A DNA stretch of 64,000 nt from Shewanella sp. MR-4 (GTDB taxonomy: Bacteria > Pseudomonadota > Gammaproteobacteria > Enterobacterales > Shewanellaceae): the NCBI RefSeq assembly GCF_000014685.1, contig NC_008321.1, positions 1,919,001-1,983,000 of the forward strand, in the 5' to 3' direction. Below the pieces are notes generated by a model. It searched no databases. It saw only the letters and a program-made list of their open reading frames with translations, and was not told the DNA's origin. Both the position numbers and the translations under genes were made by a program. Shown here piece by piece: positions 25,697 through 34,161 of this stretch. Numbering within the stretch: the first letter of the stretch is position 1; every line of letters starts with the position of its first letter.

Positions 25697-26437
25697 ATGT
25701 ACCAGCATATTGTGGTGTTAACTGGCGCAGGTATTTCGGCCGAATCGGGATTGCGTACCTTTCGCGACCAAGATGGTTTATGGGAGGAGCATCATATTGA
25801 AGATGTTGCAACCCCTGAAGGTTATGCCCGCGATACCGAACTGGTTGAACGTTTTTATAACAGCCGCTGGGAGCAATTACACAGTGGCACAGTGATGCCC
25901 AATGCGGCACATATTGCGTTGGCTAAGTTAGAGGCTGAATTTCCTGGTCAATTATTGATTGTGACCCAAAATATTGACGACCTACACGAACGTGCGGGTT
26001 CTCGTCGTTTGTTGCACATGCATGGCGAATTGTCCAAAGGTCGCTGCCCACGTTCTCGTCAAACTTTCTTATTAAGGGAACCCTTCGGCCCCAATAACTG
26101 TTGTACTTGCTGCATTCCCGCGCAACGATTACGTCCCCATGTGGTGTGGTTTGGTGAGATGCCGCTGGGGATGGACAGGATCCACGATGCGCTCGATAGC
26201 TGCGATTTGTTCATTGCCATTGGCACGTCGGGCACTGTGTATCCGGCGGCAGGGTTTGTCGATACGGCCAATCATCATGGCGCGCAAACGGTGGAAGTAA
26301 ATTTAGTCACACCCGATAGACACAGCCAGTTCCAATATCATTTAACCGGTAAGGCAGGGGATTTGGTGCCTAAATTGGTCGATACCATACTCGCTGGCAA
26401 AGTGATTGGCTCCGATATAGCCGAGTCCGATGTTTAA
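25697..26437 (+). CDS. cobB: NAD-dependent protein deacylase (sirtuin)
   Basis: Removes acyl groups from lysines with consumption of NAD+. 246 residues. Motifs in order: GAGISAESGLRTFRD (residues 10-24), the class III acyl-pocket pair Tyr54 and Arg57 in FYNSR, TQNIDDLHERAG (90-101), catalytic His109 in HMHGEL, and VVWFGEMPLG. The YxxR pair predicts desuccinylase activity as well as deacetylase activity, as in E. coli CobB. In the zinc region the first half has a single Cys (GRCPRS) and the second has CCTCC. E. coli CobB has a similar arrangement, so I do not treat it as loss of function. AAGGAAG precedes the ATG. The kinase-like gene starts two bases after its stop. Confidence 0.93.
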   Translation: MYQHIVVLTGAGISAESGLRTFRDQDGLWEEHHIEDVATPEGYARDTELVERFYNSRWEQLHSGTVMPNAAHIALAKLEAEFPGQLLIVTQNIDDLHERAGSRRLLHMHGELSKGRCPRSRQTFLLREPFGPNNCCTCCIPAQRLRPHVVWFGEMPLGMDRIHDALDSCDLFIAIGTSGTVYPAAGFVDTANHHGAQTVEVNLVTPDRHSQFQYHLTGKAGDLVPKLVDTILAGKVIGSDIAESDV

Positions 26438-26439
26438 GA

Positions 26440-26904
26440 ATGAGCAACGAGCCCATGACGCAAAAACTGGCGATTATTATGCGGGGATTACCGGGCAGCG
26501 GTAAATCCCATTGGGTCGAGCAGTTTGTGGCTAATCTACCGTTAGAAGAGGCGATTCGCGTTCGCCAAGGCGGCATTTTTTCGACCGATAGTTTTTTCTA
26601 CGAGGGAGAGGAGTATCGATTCGATGCGAAAAAACTCTCCGAATACCATCAACGTAATTTAACCGCGTTTATCCACGCGCTCAGTAGCGCTCAGCCAATT
26701 GTGATTTGTGATAACACTAATCTTTGCCGCTGGGAGTACATGGCCTATGAGGCTGCTGCGAAAGCCTTAGGTTATCAAGTGCGTATCGTACTGGTAGGGG
26801 AGCCTTCAGCGCGCGCGCATCAACAACTGTGCGCCGAGCGTAATCGTCATGGTGTGCCGCTAAATCAAATACGGCGTATGGCAGCGCAGTTTGAGGCATT
26901 CTAG
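26440..26904 (+). CDS. P-loop ATP-binding protein, AAA_33/kinase type
   Basis: A 154-residue protein with a Walker A motif near the N-terminus (MRGLPGSGKSHW). FSTDSFFY follows, the Asp-containing substrate loop seen in small P-loop kinases of the polynucleotide-kinase / zeta-toxin-like AAA_33 group. VICDNTNLCRWEY resembles their Walker B/DNTN segment. The end has a lid-like basic part (RNRHGVPLNQIRRM). It probably phosphorylates a nucleic acid end or a small molecule, but the substrate is unknown. It lies two bases after cobB, so the two are probably cotranscribed; a functional link is not established. Confidence 0.75.
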   Translation: MSNEPMTQKLAIIMRGLPGSGKSHWVEQFVANLPLEEAIRVRQGGIFSTDSFFYEGEEYRFDAKKLSEYHQRNLTAFIHALSSAQPIVICDNTNLCRWEYMAYEAAAKALGYQVRIVLVGEPSARAHQQLCAERNRHGVPLNQIRRMAAQFEAF

Positions 26905-27140
26905 GCGCCTCTAAGTCGCCTGTAGTTGGCGTTTCGCGTGTCACTGCTTTGAATGACTAGACTTTCAATCGACTGGATTTTCTCGGTTAGATGTTAACTT
27001 GTCATCTTTTCTTGTTAGTCTGATATTGAAATATGCGGTTATGTCGCTGCGATATTGTGTTGCATAAGCTTGATCTTAATGACAGTTTCGCATTTCAATG
27101 TCGATTATAATCGGTTAAGTCCCGCCCTCTGGAGTGTCCC

Positions 27141-27503
27141 TTGTTAACAAAACTGCTGCTTACATTAGCCGTTATCATTATGGCGATTTTACTGCTGGCC
27201 AATCGGCGCCCCAAGCATACACCTACTGCGTCGGTGAATATTCCGCCGATGCAGAGTCTGTGGCGACGCTATGGCATGCGGGGAGCATTTATTCTGTTGG
27301 GGCTCAGCCTTTTAAGCTACAGTGTGTGGTACTGGTACGATCAACATAAAGTCGTGACTGTGACGATAGTGTCTCCAGCTGGTGTGTTATCCGGCGTGTA
27401 CAAAGCGCGCAAAGGGGATATCTCGGAGGCCAAAATGGTGACGATTGAGGGCGTACACATTCGCTTTTCTAATGCGGAGCGGTTGGAAATTCTCGAAGAC
27501 TAA
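27141..27503 (+). CDS. Small inner-membrane protein, unknown function
   Basis: A 120-residue protein I do not recognise. Two hydrophobic segments, residues about 4-20 (LLLTLAVIIMAILLLA) and about 47-66 (GAFILLGLSLLSYSVWYWY), are separated by a Pro-rich basic loop. The C-terminal half (VVTVTIVSPAGVLSGVYKAR) is a small beta-rich domain. By the positive-inside rule the loop is probably cytoplasmic and the C-terminal domain periplasmic, though short. The start is TTG at 27141, supported by GGAG at 27131-27134; no ATG lies nearby that would keep the first helix. It precedes corA by 126 bases on the same strand, probably as a separate unit. Confidence 0.65.
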   Translation: MLTKLLLTLAVIIMAILLLANRRPKHTPTASVNIPPMQSLWRRYGMRGAFILLGLSLLSYSVWYWYDQHKVVTVTIVSPAGVLSGVYKARKGDISEAKMVTIEGVHIRFSNAERLEILED

Positions 27504-27629
27504 CACAGATTTATTTTATGAATTTATCGCTCCCGCCTTTTCATTACTAAGTTATGCGTTAAACTAGCGACAATTTTTTAGCCTGCACTTAAGTGGACTT
27601 TTTAGCTTAAGTTTTTTTCAGGAGGACAC

Positions 27630-28577
27630 ATGATTACTGCCTATGTCTACGAAAACCGTCAACTGACGGTCACTGAGATTAACACACAAGACAGTATTCC
27701 GGCGTCGACCATATGGTTGGATCTCTATAAACCTGATGAAGCAGAGCGAGAATGGTTAAGTCGTTTTTCCGTTGAAGAAGTGCCAGACGAAGAAGATATC
27801 AACGAGATTGAGGCTTCGGCGCGTTTTTATCAAAACAGTGACGGCTTACATATCAATTCGTTATTCCCCCAGCGAGTGGGACAAGACGTACGTGGGGTGA
27901 ACGTTTCCTTTAACCTGCGGACGAATTTTCTTTTGACTATACGTGAAGAGGATGTCGGCCTGATCCGTTTGTTGCGTAACTACTTACGCCTGGGTCGGTT
28001 AGAAGTCTCAACCCCGCAGGAATTGTTTCTTGAACTCTTTAATCTGAAAGTGGATTATCTCTCCGACTTGATTGAGGACGTGTATACGGTTCTTGAAAAT
28101 GTCGGTGAGCAAGTGTTTGATAATGATGAGCTGGATGATGTGTTCAAACTCATCACCTTGCAGGAAGACTCGAACGGTAAAATTCGCTTAAGTTTGCTCG
28201 ATACCCAGCGCTCGCTTCGTTATATGCAGCGGTACTACCGCGGGCAATTGTCCGATGAACATTTAAAAGACTTGCGCGAAATGCTCTCGGATATCGAGTC
28301 GTTAATGCCACACAGTCAGTTTATCTTCGATAAGTTAAACTTTTTGCTCGACGCCGCCATGGGTTTCAGTGGGTTACAGCAGAATAAGATCATTAAAATC
28401 TTCTCGGTTGCGGCTGTGGTGTTTCTGCCGCCCACGCTGATTGCCAGCAGCTACGGAATGAACTTCCATGGAATGCCTGAGTTAGGTTGGCAATATGGTT
28501 ATCCGATGGCGATTTTGATGATGCTGGCGAGTGCTGCTGGCACGTATTTCTTCTTTAAGCGCAAACATTGGCTCTAA
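27630..28577 (+). CDS. corA: Magnesium/cobalt transporter
   Basis: A CorA channel for Mg2+, also taking Co2+ and Ni2+, acting as a pentamer in the inner membrane. 315 residues against 316 in E. coli. A large cytoplasmic N-terminal domain includes IWLDLYKPDEAEREWL and IEASARFYQNSDGLHI. Two C-terminal transmembrane helices follow, with the selectivity motif YGMNFHGMPELGWQYGYP between them and a basic end, KRKHWL. A strong AGGAGG site precedes the ATG. A terminator follows. Confidence 0.97.
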   Translation: MITAYVYENRQLTVTEINTQDSIPASTIWLDLYKPDEAEREWLSRFSVEEVPDEEDINEIEASARFYQNSDGLHINSLFPQRVGQDVRGVNVSFNLRTNFLLTIREEDVGLIRLLRNYLRLGRLEVSTPQELFLELFNLKVDYLSDLIEDVYTVLENVGEQVFDNDELDDVFKLITLQEDSNGKIRLSLLDTQRSLRYMQRYYRGQLSDEHLKDLREMLSDIESLMPHSQFIFDKLNFLLDAAMGFSGLQQNKIIKIFSVAAVVFLPPTLIASSYGMNFHGMPELGWQYGYPMAILMMLASAAGTYFFFKRKHWL

Positions 28578-28610
28578 TCGACAATCACAGCTATCGAAAT
28601 GAGATACCCC

Positions 28611-28633
28611 AAAACCGGAGAGACTCCGGTTTT
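28611..28633 (+). terminator. Terminator after corA
   Basis: AAAACCGGAG pairs with CTCCGGTTTT around AGA, followed by TTTT. Confidence 0.92.
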
Positions 28634-28683
28634 TTATTGGACTTGATCTACTCTATACAGTAAATCAGTTTGAATCGCCCAAT

Positions 28684-28712
28684 AAAAAGGCAGGGATAAA
28701 TCCCTGCCTTTT
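28684..28712 (-). terminator. Terminator of cspD
   Basis: AAAAGGCAGGGA (28685-28696) pairs with TCCCTGCCTTTT (28701-28712) around TAAA. It lies 23 bases beyond the cspD stop and could also act on the plus strand. Confidence 0.88.
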
Positions 28713-28734
28713 AGATCATTGGCCTCACCAAACG

Positions 28735-28941
28735 TTATTTTGTTGGTGAAATGGCTGAAGCGTGCATTCCTTTTGGACCCTGTTCTACTTCGAATTGAAC
28801 TGGTTGGCCTGCTTTTAGAGTTCTATAGCCTTCCATTTCAATGGTAGAATAGTGTGCAAAAACGTCCTCGCCACCTTGATCAGGGCAAATAAACCCGAAT
28901 CCTTTGGCGTTGTTGAACCATTTAACAGTTCCGCTTGCCAT
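28735..28941 (-). CDS. cspD: Cold-shock-domain protein CspD
   Basis: A 68-residue single-stranded nucleic-acid-binding protein. The RNP1 motif KGFGFI and RNP2 motif DVFAHYS are intact. The sequence GTVKWFNNAKGFGFICPDQG and the GYRTLKAGQPVQFEVEQGP segment, together with the position divergent from clpS-clpA, fit CspD, the stationary-phase inhibitor of DNA replication, rather than CspA. E. coli CspD is a few residues longer at the C-terminus. Confidence 0.9.
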   Translation of the reverse strand: MASGTVKWFNNAKGFGFICPDQGGEDVFAHYSTIEMEGYRTLKAGQPVQFEVEQGPKGMHASAISPTK

Positions 28942-29134
28942 ACTTCCACTTCCTTCTGTTGTCTACTTACCAGTAAGATAGTAAAACCTGTATAGACGGG
29001 ATTGTTTCACCGCCTGAGCTACAGAATGTAAGGAGTAAAAGCGGAAGTCAAGCTAAAATTAACAAAGAGGTAACAACTGATTAATTTGAAGATAGCAATT
29101 GGAAGAGGACAACACGAGAGGCTAGTATTAAAAA

Positions 29135-29443
29135 ATGGGTAAGACAGGAAACATAGAACACGTTGAAGAGCGTGTGGAATCTGAGTTAATGCCACCTTCG
29201 ATGTATAAGGTGATCCTCAATAATGACGATTACACTCCAATGGATTTTGTGATCGAAGTGCTACAAATCTTCTTTCGCAAGAATGAGCAGGAAGCCACCG
29301 ATATCATGTTGACTATTCATCACCAAGGAAAGGGGATCTGCGGGATTTTTCCTTACGGCATTGCAGAAACTAAGGTGATACAAGTAAATCAATTTGCAAG
29401 ACAAAACCAACATCCGTTACTGTGTTCGTTAGAGAAGGCTTAA
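29135..29443 (+). CDS. clpS: ATP-dependent Clp protease adaptor ClpS
   Basis: A 102-residue adaptor that binds N-terminal Leu, Phe, Trp and Tyr of proteins and hands them to ClpA. A flexible N-terminal 25 residues precede the folded domain. The pocket segment VILNNDDYTPMDFV carries the conserved Asn-Asp-Asp and Met. IHHQGKGICGIFPYGIAETK is the conserved His-containing strand. It precedes clpA by 42 bases and faces cspD. Confidence 0.96.
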   Translation: MGKTGNIEHVEERVESELMPPSMYKVILNNDDYTPMDFVIEVLQIFFRKNEQEATDIMLTIHHQGKGICGIFPYGIAETKVIQVNQFARQNQHPLLCSLEKA

Positions 29444-29485
29444 TAGCGCTTACTCTGTTGTCAGTTGTTAATTTTGGGGGTGCTT

Positions 29486-31753
29486 ATGCTGAACAAAGAT
29501 CTGGAAGTCACCTTAAATCTGGCGTTTCAGCAAGCCAGAGAGGCACGTCACGAGTATATGACGGTTGAACATCTGTTATTGGCTCTGATCGACAATCCTG
29601 CGGCTCAAGAAGCGCTAATCGCCTGTGGAGCGAATTTAGATAAACTCAGAGATGAAGTAGCAAGCTTTATCCAACAAACCACCCCAATCATTGCGGATAT
29701 GGATGATGATAAAGAAACCCAGCCGACGCTTGGGTTTCAACGGGTGCTGCAACGCGCCGTTTTCCATGTGCAGTCTTCGGGTCGCAATGAAGTCACTGGT
29801 GCCAATGTGCTGGTGGCCATTTTTAGTGAGCAGGAATCCCAAGCTGTGTATCTGCTGCGTCGCAGCGACATCAGCCGTTTAGATGTGGTGAACTATATTT
29901 CCCATGGTTTTTCAAAAAATGAGGACAGCGACGCCCATCAAGATCACGAACGCATCGAAGATCAAACCGAAGCGGGTGAAGAGCGCAGTATGCTGTCGCA
30001 GTTTGCGAGCAATTTAAACCAGCTTGCAAAACAAGGGATTATCGACCCACTCATCGGCCGCGATCAAGAAATTGAACGGGCAATTCAAACCCTCTGCCGT
30101 CGCCGTAAGAATAACCCGTTGTTAGTGGGTGAGGCTGGCGTGGGTAAAACCGCGATTGCCGAAGGTTTAGCCTATCGAATCGTCAACAATCAAGTGCCAG
30201 AGGTGATGTCGCAGGCGACTGTGTATTCCCTCGACTTAGGCTCCTTACTCGCAGGCACTAAATATCGTGGCGATTTTGAAAAACGTCTCAAGAGTCTGCT
30301 TAAGGAACTCAGCGCCGATAAACACGCCATTTTATTTATCGATGAAATTCATACCATTATTGGTGCGGGCGCTGCATCGGGCGGGGTGATGGATGCCTCT
30401 AATCTGCTAAAACCGTTACTATCGAGCGGTAATTTGCGTTGCATGGGTTCGACTACCTTCCAAGAATATCAAAGCATTTTTGAGAAAGATCGTGCACTGG
30501 CGCGCCGTTTCCAGAAGGTCGATATCAATGAGCCTTCAGTGGCTGAAACCACAAAAATTCTTATGGGGCTTAAGGCTAAGTACGAAGAGTACCATGGAGT
30601 GCGTTATACCCAAGCGGCGATTAATAGCGCGGCTGAGCTGTCGGCAAAACACATTAATGACCGGCATTTACCCGATAAAGCCATCGATGTGATCGATGAG
30701 GCGGGTGCGCGTATGGCGATGTTGCCACAGAGCAAACGTAAGAAAACCATCGGTCAAGCCGAGATCGAAACCATAGTGGCGAAGATTGCCCGTATTCCTG
30801 AAAAGTCAGTCTCAGCGAGCGACAAGGATTTGCTGCGTAATCTTGAGCGCAACCTCAAGATGGTGGTCTTTGGTCAAGATAAGGCGATTGAATCCTTAAG
30901 CTCGGCGATTCGATTATCACGTAGTGGGTTAGGTACGGATAAAAAGCCTGTGGGTAGCTTCTTGTTTGCAGGCCCAACTGGGGTTGGTAAGACAGAAGTG
31001 ACCAATCAGTTAGCCAGTTGTCTAGGGATGAAGCTGGTACGGTTTGATATGTCTGAGTACATGGAAAGTCATACGGTATCTCGTTTGATTGGTGCTCCTC
31101 CTGGATACGTAGGATACGACCAAGGTGGCTTACTCACGGATGCAGTGATTAAGAATCCCCATTGCGTGGTGCTGCTCGATGAAATCGAAAAGGCTCACCC
31201 CGATGTCTATAACCTGTTGCTACAGGTCATGGATCACGGCACCTTGACCGATAATAACGGTCGCAAGGCGGACTTTAGGCATGTCACTCTGGTGATGACA
31301 ACAAACGCAGGGGTTCAGGAAACGATCCGTAAGTCCATTGGGTTTACTCAGCAGGATCATACCCAAGATGCCTTATCGGAAATCAATCGGGTATTCTCTC
31401 CTGAGTTTCGCAACCGCTTAGATTCCATCATTTGGTTCAACCATTTAGATATGACCATCATAGCCAAGGTGGTCGATAAATTCTTGGTGGAATTGCAGGC
31501 GCAGTTGGATGCGAAACATGTGGTGCTGGAAGTCAGCGATGAAGCCAGAACCTTACTCGCCGAGAAAGGCTATGATAAGAGCATGGGCGCACGGCCAATG
31601 GCACGCGTAGTGACTGAGCTGATTAAACGCCCATTAGCCGATGCGATTCTCTTTGGCGAACTGGAGCATGGCGGTATTGCCCATGTTGATGCCAAAGATG
31701 GTGAAATTGTTATCCACACCGAACGCCATGAGAAGAGTACCACTAAGGCTTAA
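29486..31753 (+). CDS. clpA: ATP-dependent Clp protease ATP-binding subunit ClpA
   Basis: An AAA+ unfoldase that feeds substrates to ClpP. 755 residues from ATG 29486, which has GGGGG just upstream; in-frame codons from 29465 add a non-conserved MLILGVL. The N-domain includes AREARHEYMTVEHLLLAL. The first AAA module has GEAGVGKTAIAEG and LFIDEIHTI, and the second has GPTGVGKTEVT and VLLDEIEKAHPD. The ClpP-docking loop appears as IGF (RKSIGFTQQ), a variant of the usual IGL. The C-terminus is SMGARPMARV followed by a polar tail. Confidence 0.97.
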   Translation: MLNKDLEVTLNLAFQQAREARHEYMTVEHLLLALIDNPAAQEALIACGANLDKLRDEVASFIQQTTPIIADMDDDKETQPTLGFQRVLQRAVFHVQSSGRNEVTGANVLVAIFSEQESQAVYLLRRSDISRLDVVNYISHGFSKNEDSDAHQDHERIEDQTEAGEERSMLSQFASNLNQLAKQGIIDPLIGRDQEIERAIQTLCRRRKNNPLLVGEAGVGKTAIAEGLAYRIVNNQVPEVMSQATVYSLDLGSLLAGTKYRGDFEKRLKSLLKELSADKHAILFIDEIHTIIGAGAASGGVMDASNLLKPLLSSGNLRCMGSTTFQEYQSIFEKDRALARRFQKVDINEPSVAETTKILMGLKAKYEEYHGVRYTQAAINSAAELSAKHINDRHLPDKAIDVIDEAGARMAMLPQSKRKKTIGQAEIETIVAKIARIPEKSVSASDKDLLRNLERNLKMVVFGQDKAIESLSSAIRLSRSGLGTDKKPVGSFLFAGPTGVGKTEVTNQLASCLGMKLVRFDMSEYMESHTVSRLIGAPPGYVGYDQGGLLTDAVIKNPHCVVLLDEIEKAHPDVYNLLLQVMDHGTLTDNNGRKADFRHVTLVMTTNAGVQETIRKSIGFTQQDHTQDALSEINRVFSPEFRNRLDSIIWFNHLDMTIIAKVVDKFLVELQAQLDAKHVVLEVSDEARTLLAEKGYDKSMGARPMARVVTELIKRPLADAILFGELEHGGIAHVDAKDGEIVIHTERHEKSTTKA

Positions 31754-31771
31754 TCTCTAGCTAAACCCAAT

Positions 31772-31799
31772 AAAAATGGCTGCAATTGCAGCCATTTTT
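31772..31799. terminator. Terminator after clpA
   Basis: Perfect palindrome AAAAATGGCTGCAA / TTGCAGCCATTTTT. It shares the core GGCTGCAATTGCAGCC with the terminator at 4486-4518. Confidence 0.9.
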
Positions 31800-31817
31800 C
31801 TGATCTTACGCCAACAA

Positions 31818-31842
31818 AAAAACCCGGCCTCGCCGGGTTTTT
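31818..31842. terminator. Terminator of infA
   Basis: AAAAACCCGGC pairs with GCCGGGTTTTT around CTC, 17 bases beyond the infA stop on the minus strand, with T-run on both strands. Confidence 0.9.
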
Positions 31843-31858
31843 CAACTAAAGGGGAATA

Positions 31859-32077
31859 TTAGCGTGCGCGGAAGACAATACGACCTTTGGTCAGATCATA
31901 AGGGGTCAGCTGGACTGTTACTTTGTCGCCAGTCAGGATCCGGATGTAGTTTTTGCGCATTTTGCCTGAAATGTGGGCTATCACCACATGACCATTTTCA
32001 AGCTCTACGCGAAACATTGTGTTTGGCAAGGTTTCAAGGATAGTGCCTTGCATTTCAATGTTATCTTCTTTCGCCAT
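31859..32077 (-). CDS. infA: Translation initiation factor IF-1
   Basis: A 72-residue S1-domain (OB-fold) protein that binds the ribosomal A site during initiation. AKEDNIEMQGTILETLPN, FRVELENGHVVIAHISGK and RIVFRAR are characteristic and cover the whole family length. It is the last gene of aat-bpt-infA and can also be expected to have its own promoter, as elsewhere; none is clear in the 80 bases upstream. Confidence 0.98.
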   Translation of the reverse strand: MAKEDNIEMQGTILETLPNTMFRVELENGHVVIAHISGKMRKNYIRILTGDKVTVQLTPYDLTKGRIVFRAR

Positions 32078-32159
32078 TAATTATTTATCCCATTAGCCTT
32101 CGAATATAAAAAACGGGCGTATCATGCCGCAAATTCACCTTGCTGTAAAGGGGAAGTGC

Positions 32160-32876
32160 CTAGCAAACTTGGGAATACTCCCAGCCTTGGGGGGTTAAAA
32201 TCTGGTAAGGGCGGTATAAGCGCTTGTAGGACATTTTTCGATTTGCATCAATTTGATATCCGAGATAAAGAAATTCTTTATCCTGTAATTTTGCTAAACG
32301 GCACTGGAGTAAAATCAGTAAGGAGCCAAGGGATCGGCGTTCTTCATCAGGGTCAAAATAGCTGTAAATAGCCGACAGACTATTGGGCAGAGTATCTGTC
32401 ACTGCTACGGCTAAAAGTCGATTGCCATCATAGACTTCGATAAAGGTTGCTGGTAGCCAATGGCAGAATAAAAATTGCTCATACTGCGACTTACTCGGGG
32501 GAAACATGGGGCCATCGAAGTGGCGCTCACGAATGTATTTTTCATACAGGGCATATTGGGCCTCGGTATGTTCAGAGGTAATGCGCCAAGTTAAATCACG
32601 GTTATGGGCTAAGGTGCGCTTTTGTCGTTTAGACGGTGTAAATTCTTTAATTGGTAAGCGAATTGGCTGACAGGCACTGCAACGAGGACAGCGTGGTTTA
32701 TAAATGGCGCTGCCACTGCGGCGAAAACCTATGGCTAATAGACGATCAAATAAAATGGGGTCGAGGGTTTCCTCTTGGATCACCAACAGTTGTTCCTGCT
32801 GTCCATCAAGATAACTGCAGGGGAAGATTTGGCTGATCCCAATGGCTATGGGGGTGTTACTCGCGTTAGAGTTCAA
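32160..32876 (-). CDS. bpt: Aspartate/glutamate leucyltransferase
   Basis: Transfers Leu from Leu-tRNA to proteins with N-terminal Asp or Glu, making them ClpS substrates. 238 residues. The N-terminal ATE domain has the Cys pair block YKPRCPRCSACQPIRLP, and the C-terminal GNAT-like domain has YSYFDPDEERRSLG and LYLGYQIDANRKMSYK. I place the start at TTG 32876 (MNSNASNTPIAIGISQ). It has GAGG six bases upstream and fits the family N-terminus; a GTG at 32888 would add four residues. It overlaps aat by 11 bases, so the two are coupled. Confidence 0.93.
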   Translation of the reverse strand: MNSNASNTPIAIGISQIFPCSYLDGQQEQLLVIQEETLDPILFDRLLAIGFRRSGSAIYKPRCPRCSACQPIRLPIKEFTPSKRQKRTLAHNRDLTWRITSEHTEAQYALYEKYIRERHFDGPMFPPSKSQYEQFLFCHWLPATFIEVYDGNRLLAVAVTDTLPNSLSAIYSYFDPDEERRSLGSLLILLQCRLAKLQDKEFLYLGYQIDANRKMSYKRLYRPYQILTPQGWEYSQVC

Positions 32877-33576
32877 GTGTGACCTCACTCGGTATCCAAG
32901 CCGCAGGATTGGCCGTGTTATCCCTAAACTGGGTTAAGAGTTGAATAAAATTCGCGCGTTTAACGGGCTTGGCCCCTAAGCTTTCAAGGTGGGGATTCAT
33001 CACTTGTGCGTCAATCAGTTTAAAATCCATGTTGATAAGATGCTGTTGCAATAACAACATGGCCGCCTTTGAGGCGTTGGTTTCACGGTGGAACATGGAT
33101 TCACCACAAAAGACTTGGCCGATGGCAAGACCATAAAGTCCGCCAATCAATCGCTCACCGTGCCAGACCTCGACTGAGTGAGCGTGGCCGTTGTGATGCA
33201 ACTCGCGATAAGCCATTTGAATTTCATGGGTTATCCAAGTGCCAGCTTGCTTACGTCTTGGTTGAGCGCAACCCGCCATCACATCGGTAAAGGCATGATT
33301 GATGGTGAAGCGCCAGGGCTGTTTTTTTAAATATTTACGTAAACTGGTGCTGATATTCACTTGGCCTGGAATAAAAATGGCACGGGGATCGGGCGACCAC
33401 CACAAAATGGGGTCGTCGGCGTTAAACCAAGGGAAAATACCGTGATAATAAGCGGTCAATAAACGTTCTGGGCGTAGGTCACCGCCTATCGCCAATAAGC
33501 CGTTTGGATCGGTGAGGGCGAGTTCGGGTGAAGGAAAAGCTTCAAATTCGTGATTCAGAAAAGACAGTGAGTTCAC
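32866..33576 (-). CDS. aat: Leucyl/phenylalanyl-tRNA-protein transferase
   Basis: Adds Leu or Phe from aminoacyl-tRNA to proteins with N-terminal Arg or Lys, the direct degron-making step. 236 residues from GTG 33576. Conserved blocks: GLLAIGGDLRPERLLTAYYH, GIFPWFNADDPILWWSPDPR, then AGTWITHEIQMAYRELH, GHAHSVEVWHGERLIGGLYG and VFCGESMFHRETNASK. ALK-type end LIDAQVMNPHLESLGAK. Length and motifs indicate an active enzyme. It heads aat-bpt-infA. Confidence 0.97.
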   Translation of the reverse strand: MNSLSFLNHEFEAFPSPELALTDPNGLLAIGGDLRPERLLTAYYHGIFPWFNADDPILWWSPDPRAIFIPGQVNISTSLRKYLKKQPWRFTINHAFTDVMAGCAQPRRKQAGTWITHEIQMAYRELHHNGHAHSVEVWHGERLIGGLYGLAIGQVFCGESMFHRETNASKAAMLLLQQHLINMDFKLIDAQVMNPHLESLGAKPVKRANFIQLLTQFRDNTANPAAWIPSEVTLEL

Positions 33577-33630
33577 AATTGCGTATGATTCAGTAATTGG
33601 CCCTTATATTAAGTTAGCGGAAATTCGGAT

Positions 33631-34101
33631 ATGTGGAAACCTACACTAGCGAGCTTTATGTTTATTTGTGCTTTAGTGATTTCTCCCGTGCATGCAGGCT
33701 ACGATCGTAACCAGGCTGTGCCAGTCGAAAAAGTCCTCTATGGCGATATTAGCTCTGTGCGTAATATCACCGAAACCCAATTGATTGAAGACAGAAACCA
33801 AGGTTGGAAAACCTTTGGTGGCGCCTTAGCAGGCGGGGTGATTGGCCATCAATTTGGCGGCGGCTCAGGCCAAGATATTGCGACAGTGTTGGGAGCGTTA
33901 ATTGGCGCTGGGGTTGGCAATCGTTATGGCAGTGGCACCACGGTACAATCACTCAAGCTAGTGGAGCTGATGATCACTCAGGAAGATGGCACGCAAGTCA
34001 TGGTGATCCAAGATTATGATCCCGGCATGGTATTCAATGCGGGGGATAGGGTACGTGTGGTGTACCTGCAAGGTGGGGTTCGCGTTGATTTAGCCATGTG
34101 A
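33631..34101 (+). CDS. Glycine-zipper 2TM-domain envelope protein
   Basis: A 156-residue exported protein. A Sec signal peptide probably ends at VHA (residue about 22); there is no lipobox Cys, unlike SlyB or the 17-kDa antigens. The middle has a glycine zipper: GGALAGGVIGHQFGGGSG and LGALIGAGVGNRYGSG, two short membrane-like hairpins with Gly/Ala every four residues, as in the Rick_17kDa/2TM family. A beta-rich C-terminal domain follows (VIQDYDPGMVFNAGDRVRVV). It is probably in the outer membrane or periplasm with a stress or stability role; function is not known. It faces aat and is followed by the Nif3-family gene after 60 bases. Confidence 0.8.
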   Translation: MWKPTLASFMFICALVISPVHAGYDRNQAVPVEKVLYGDISSVRNITETQLIEDRNQGWKTFGGALAGGVIGHQFGGGSGQDIATVLGALIGAGVGNRYGSGTTVQSLKLVELMITQEDGTQVMVIQDYDPGMVFNAGDRVRVVYLQGGVRVDLAM

Positions 34102-34161
34102 TACAGTACGAACTTAAGCGTAACTGCCTATAATCAATACAAAAGTGTAAACGGTGATGGA

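Noticed and set aside
26107..26130. Loss of the CobB zinc site because one Cys of the first pair is absent
   Set aside because: The E. coli enzyme has a similar single-Cys arrangement in this loop as I remember it, so inactivity is not supported.
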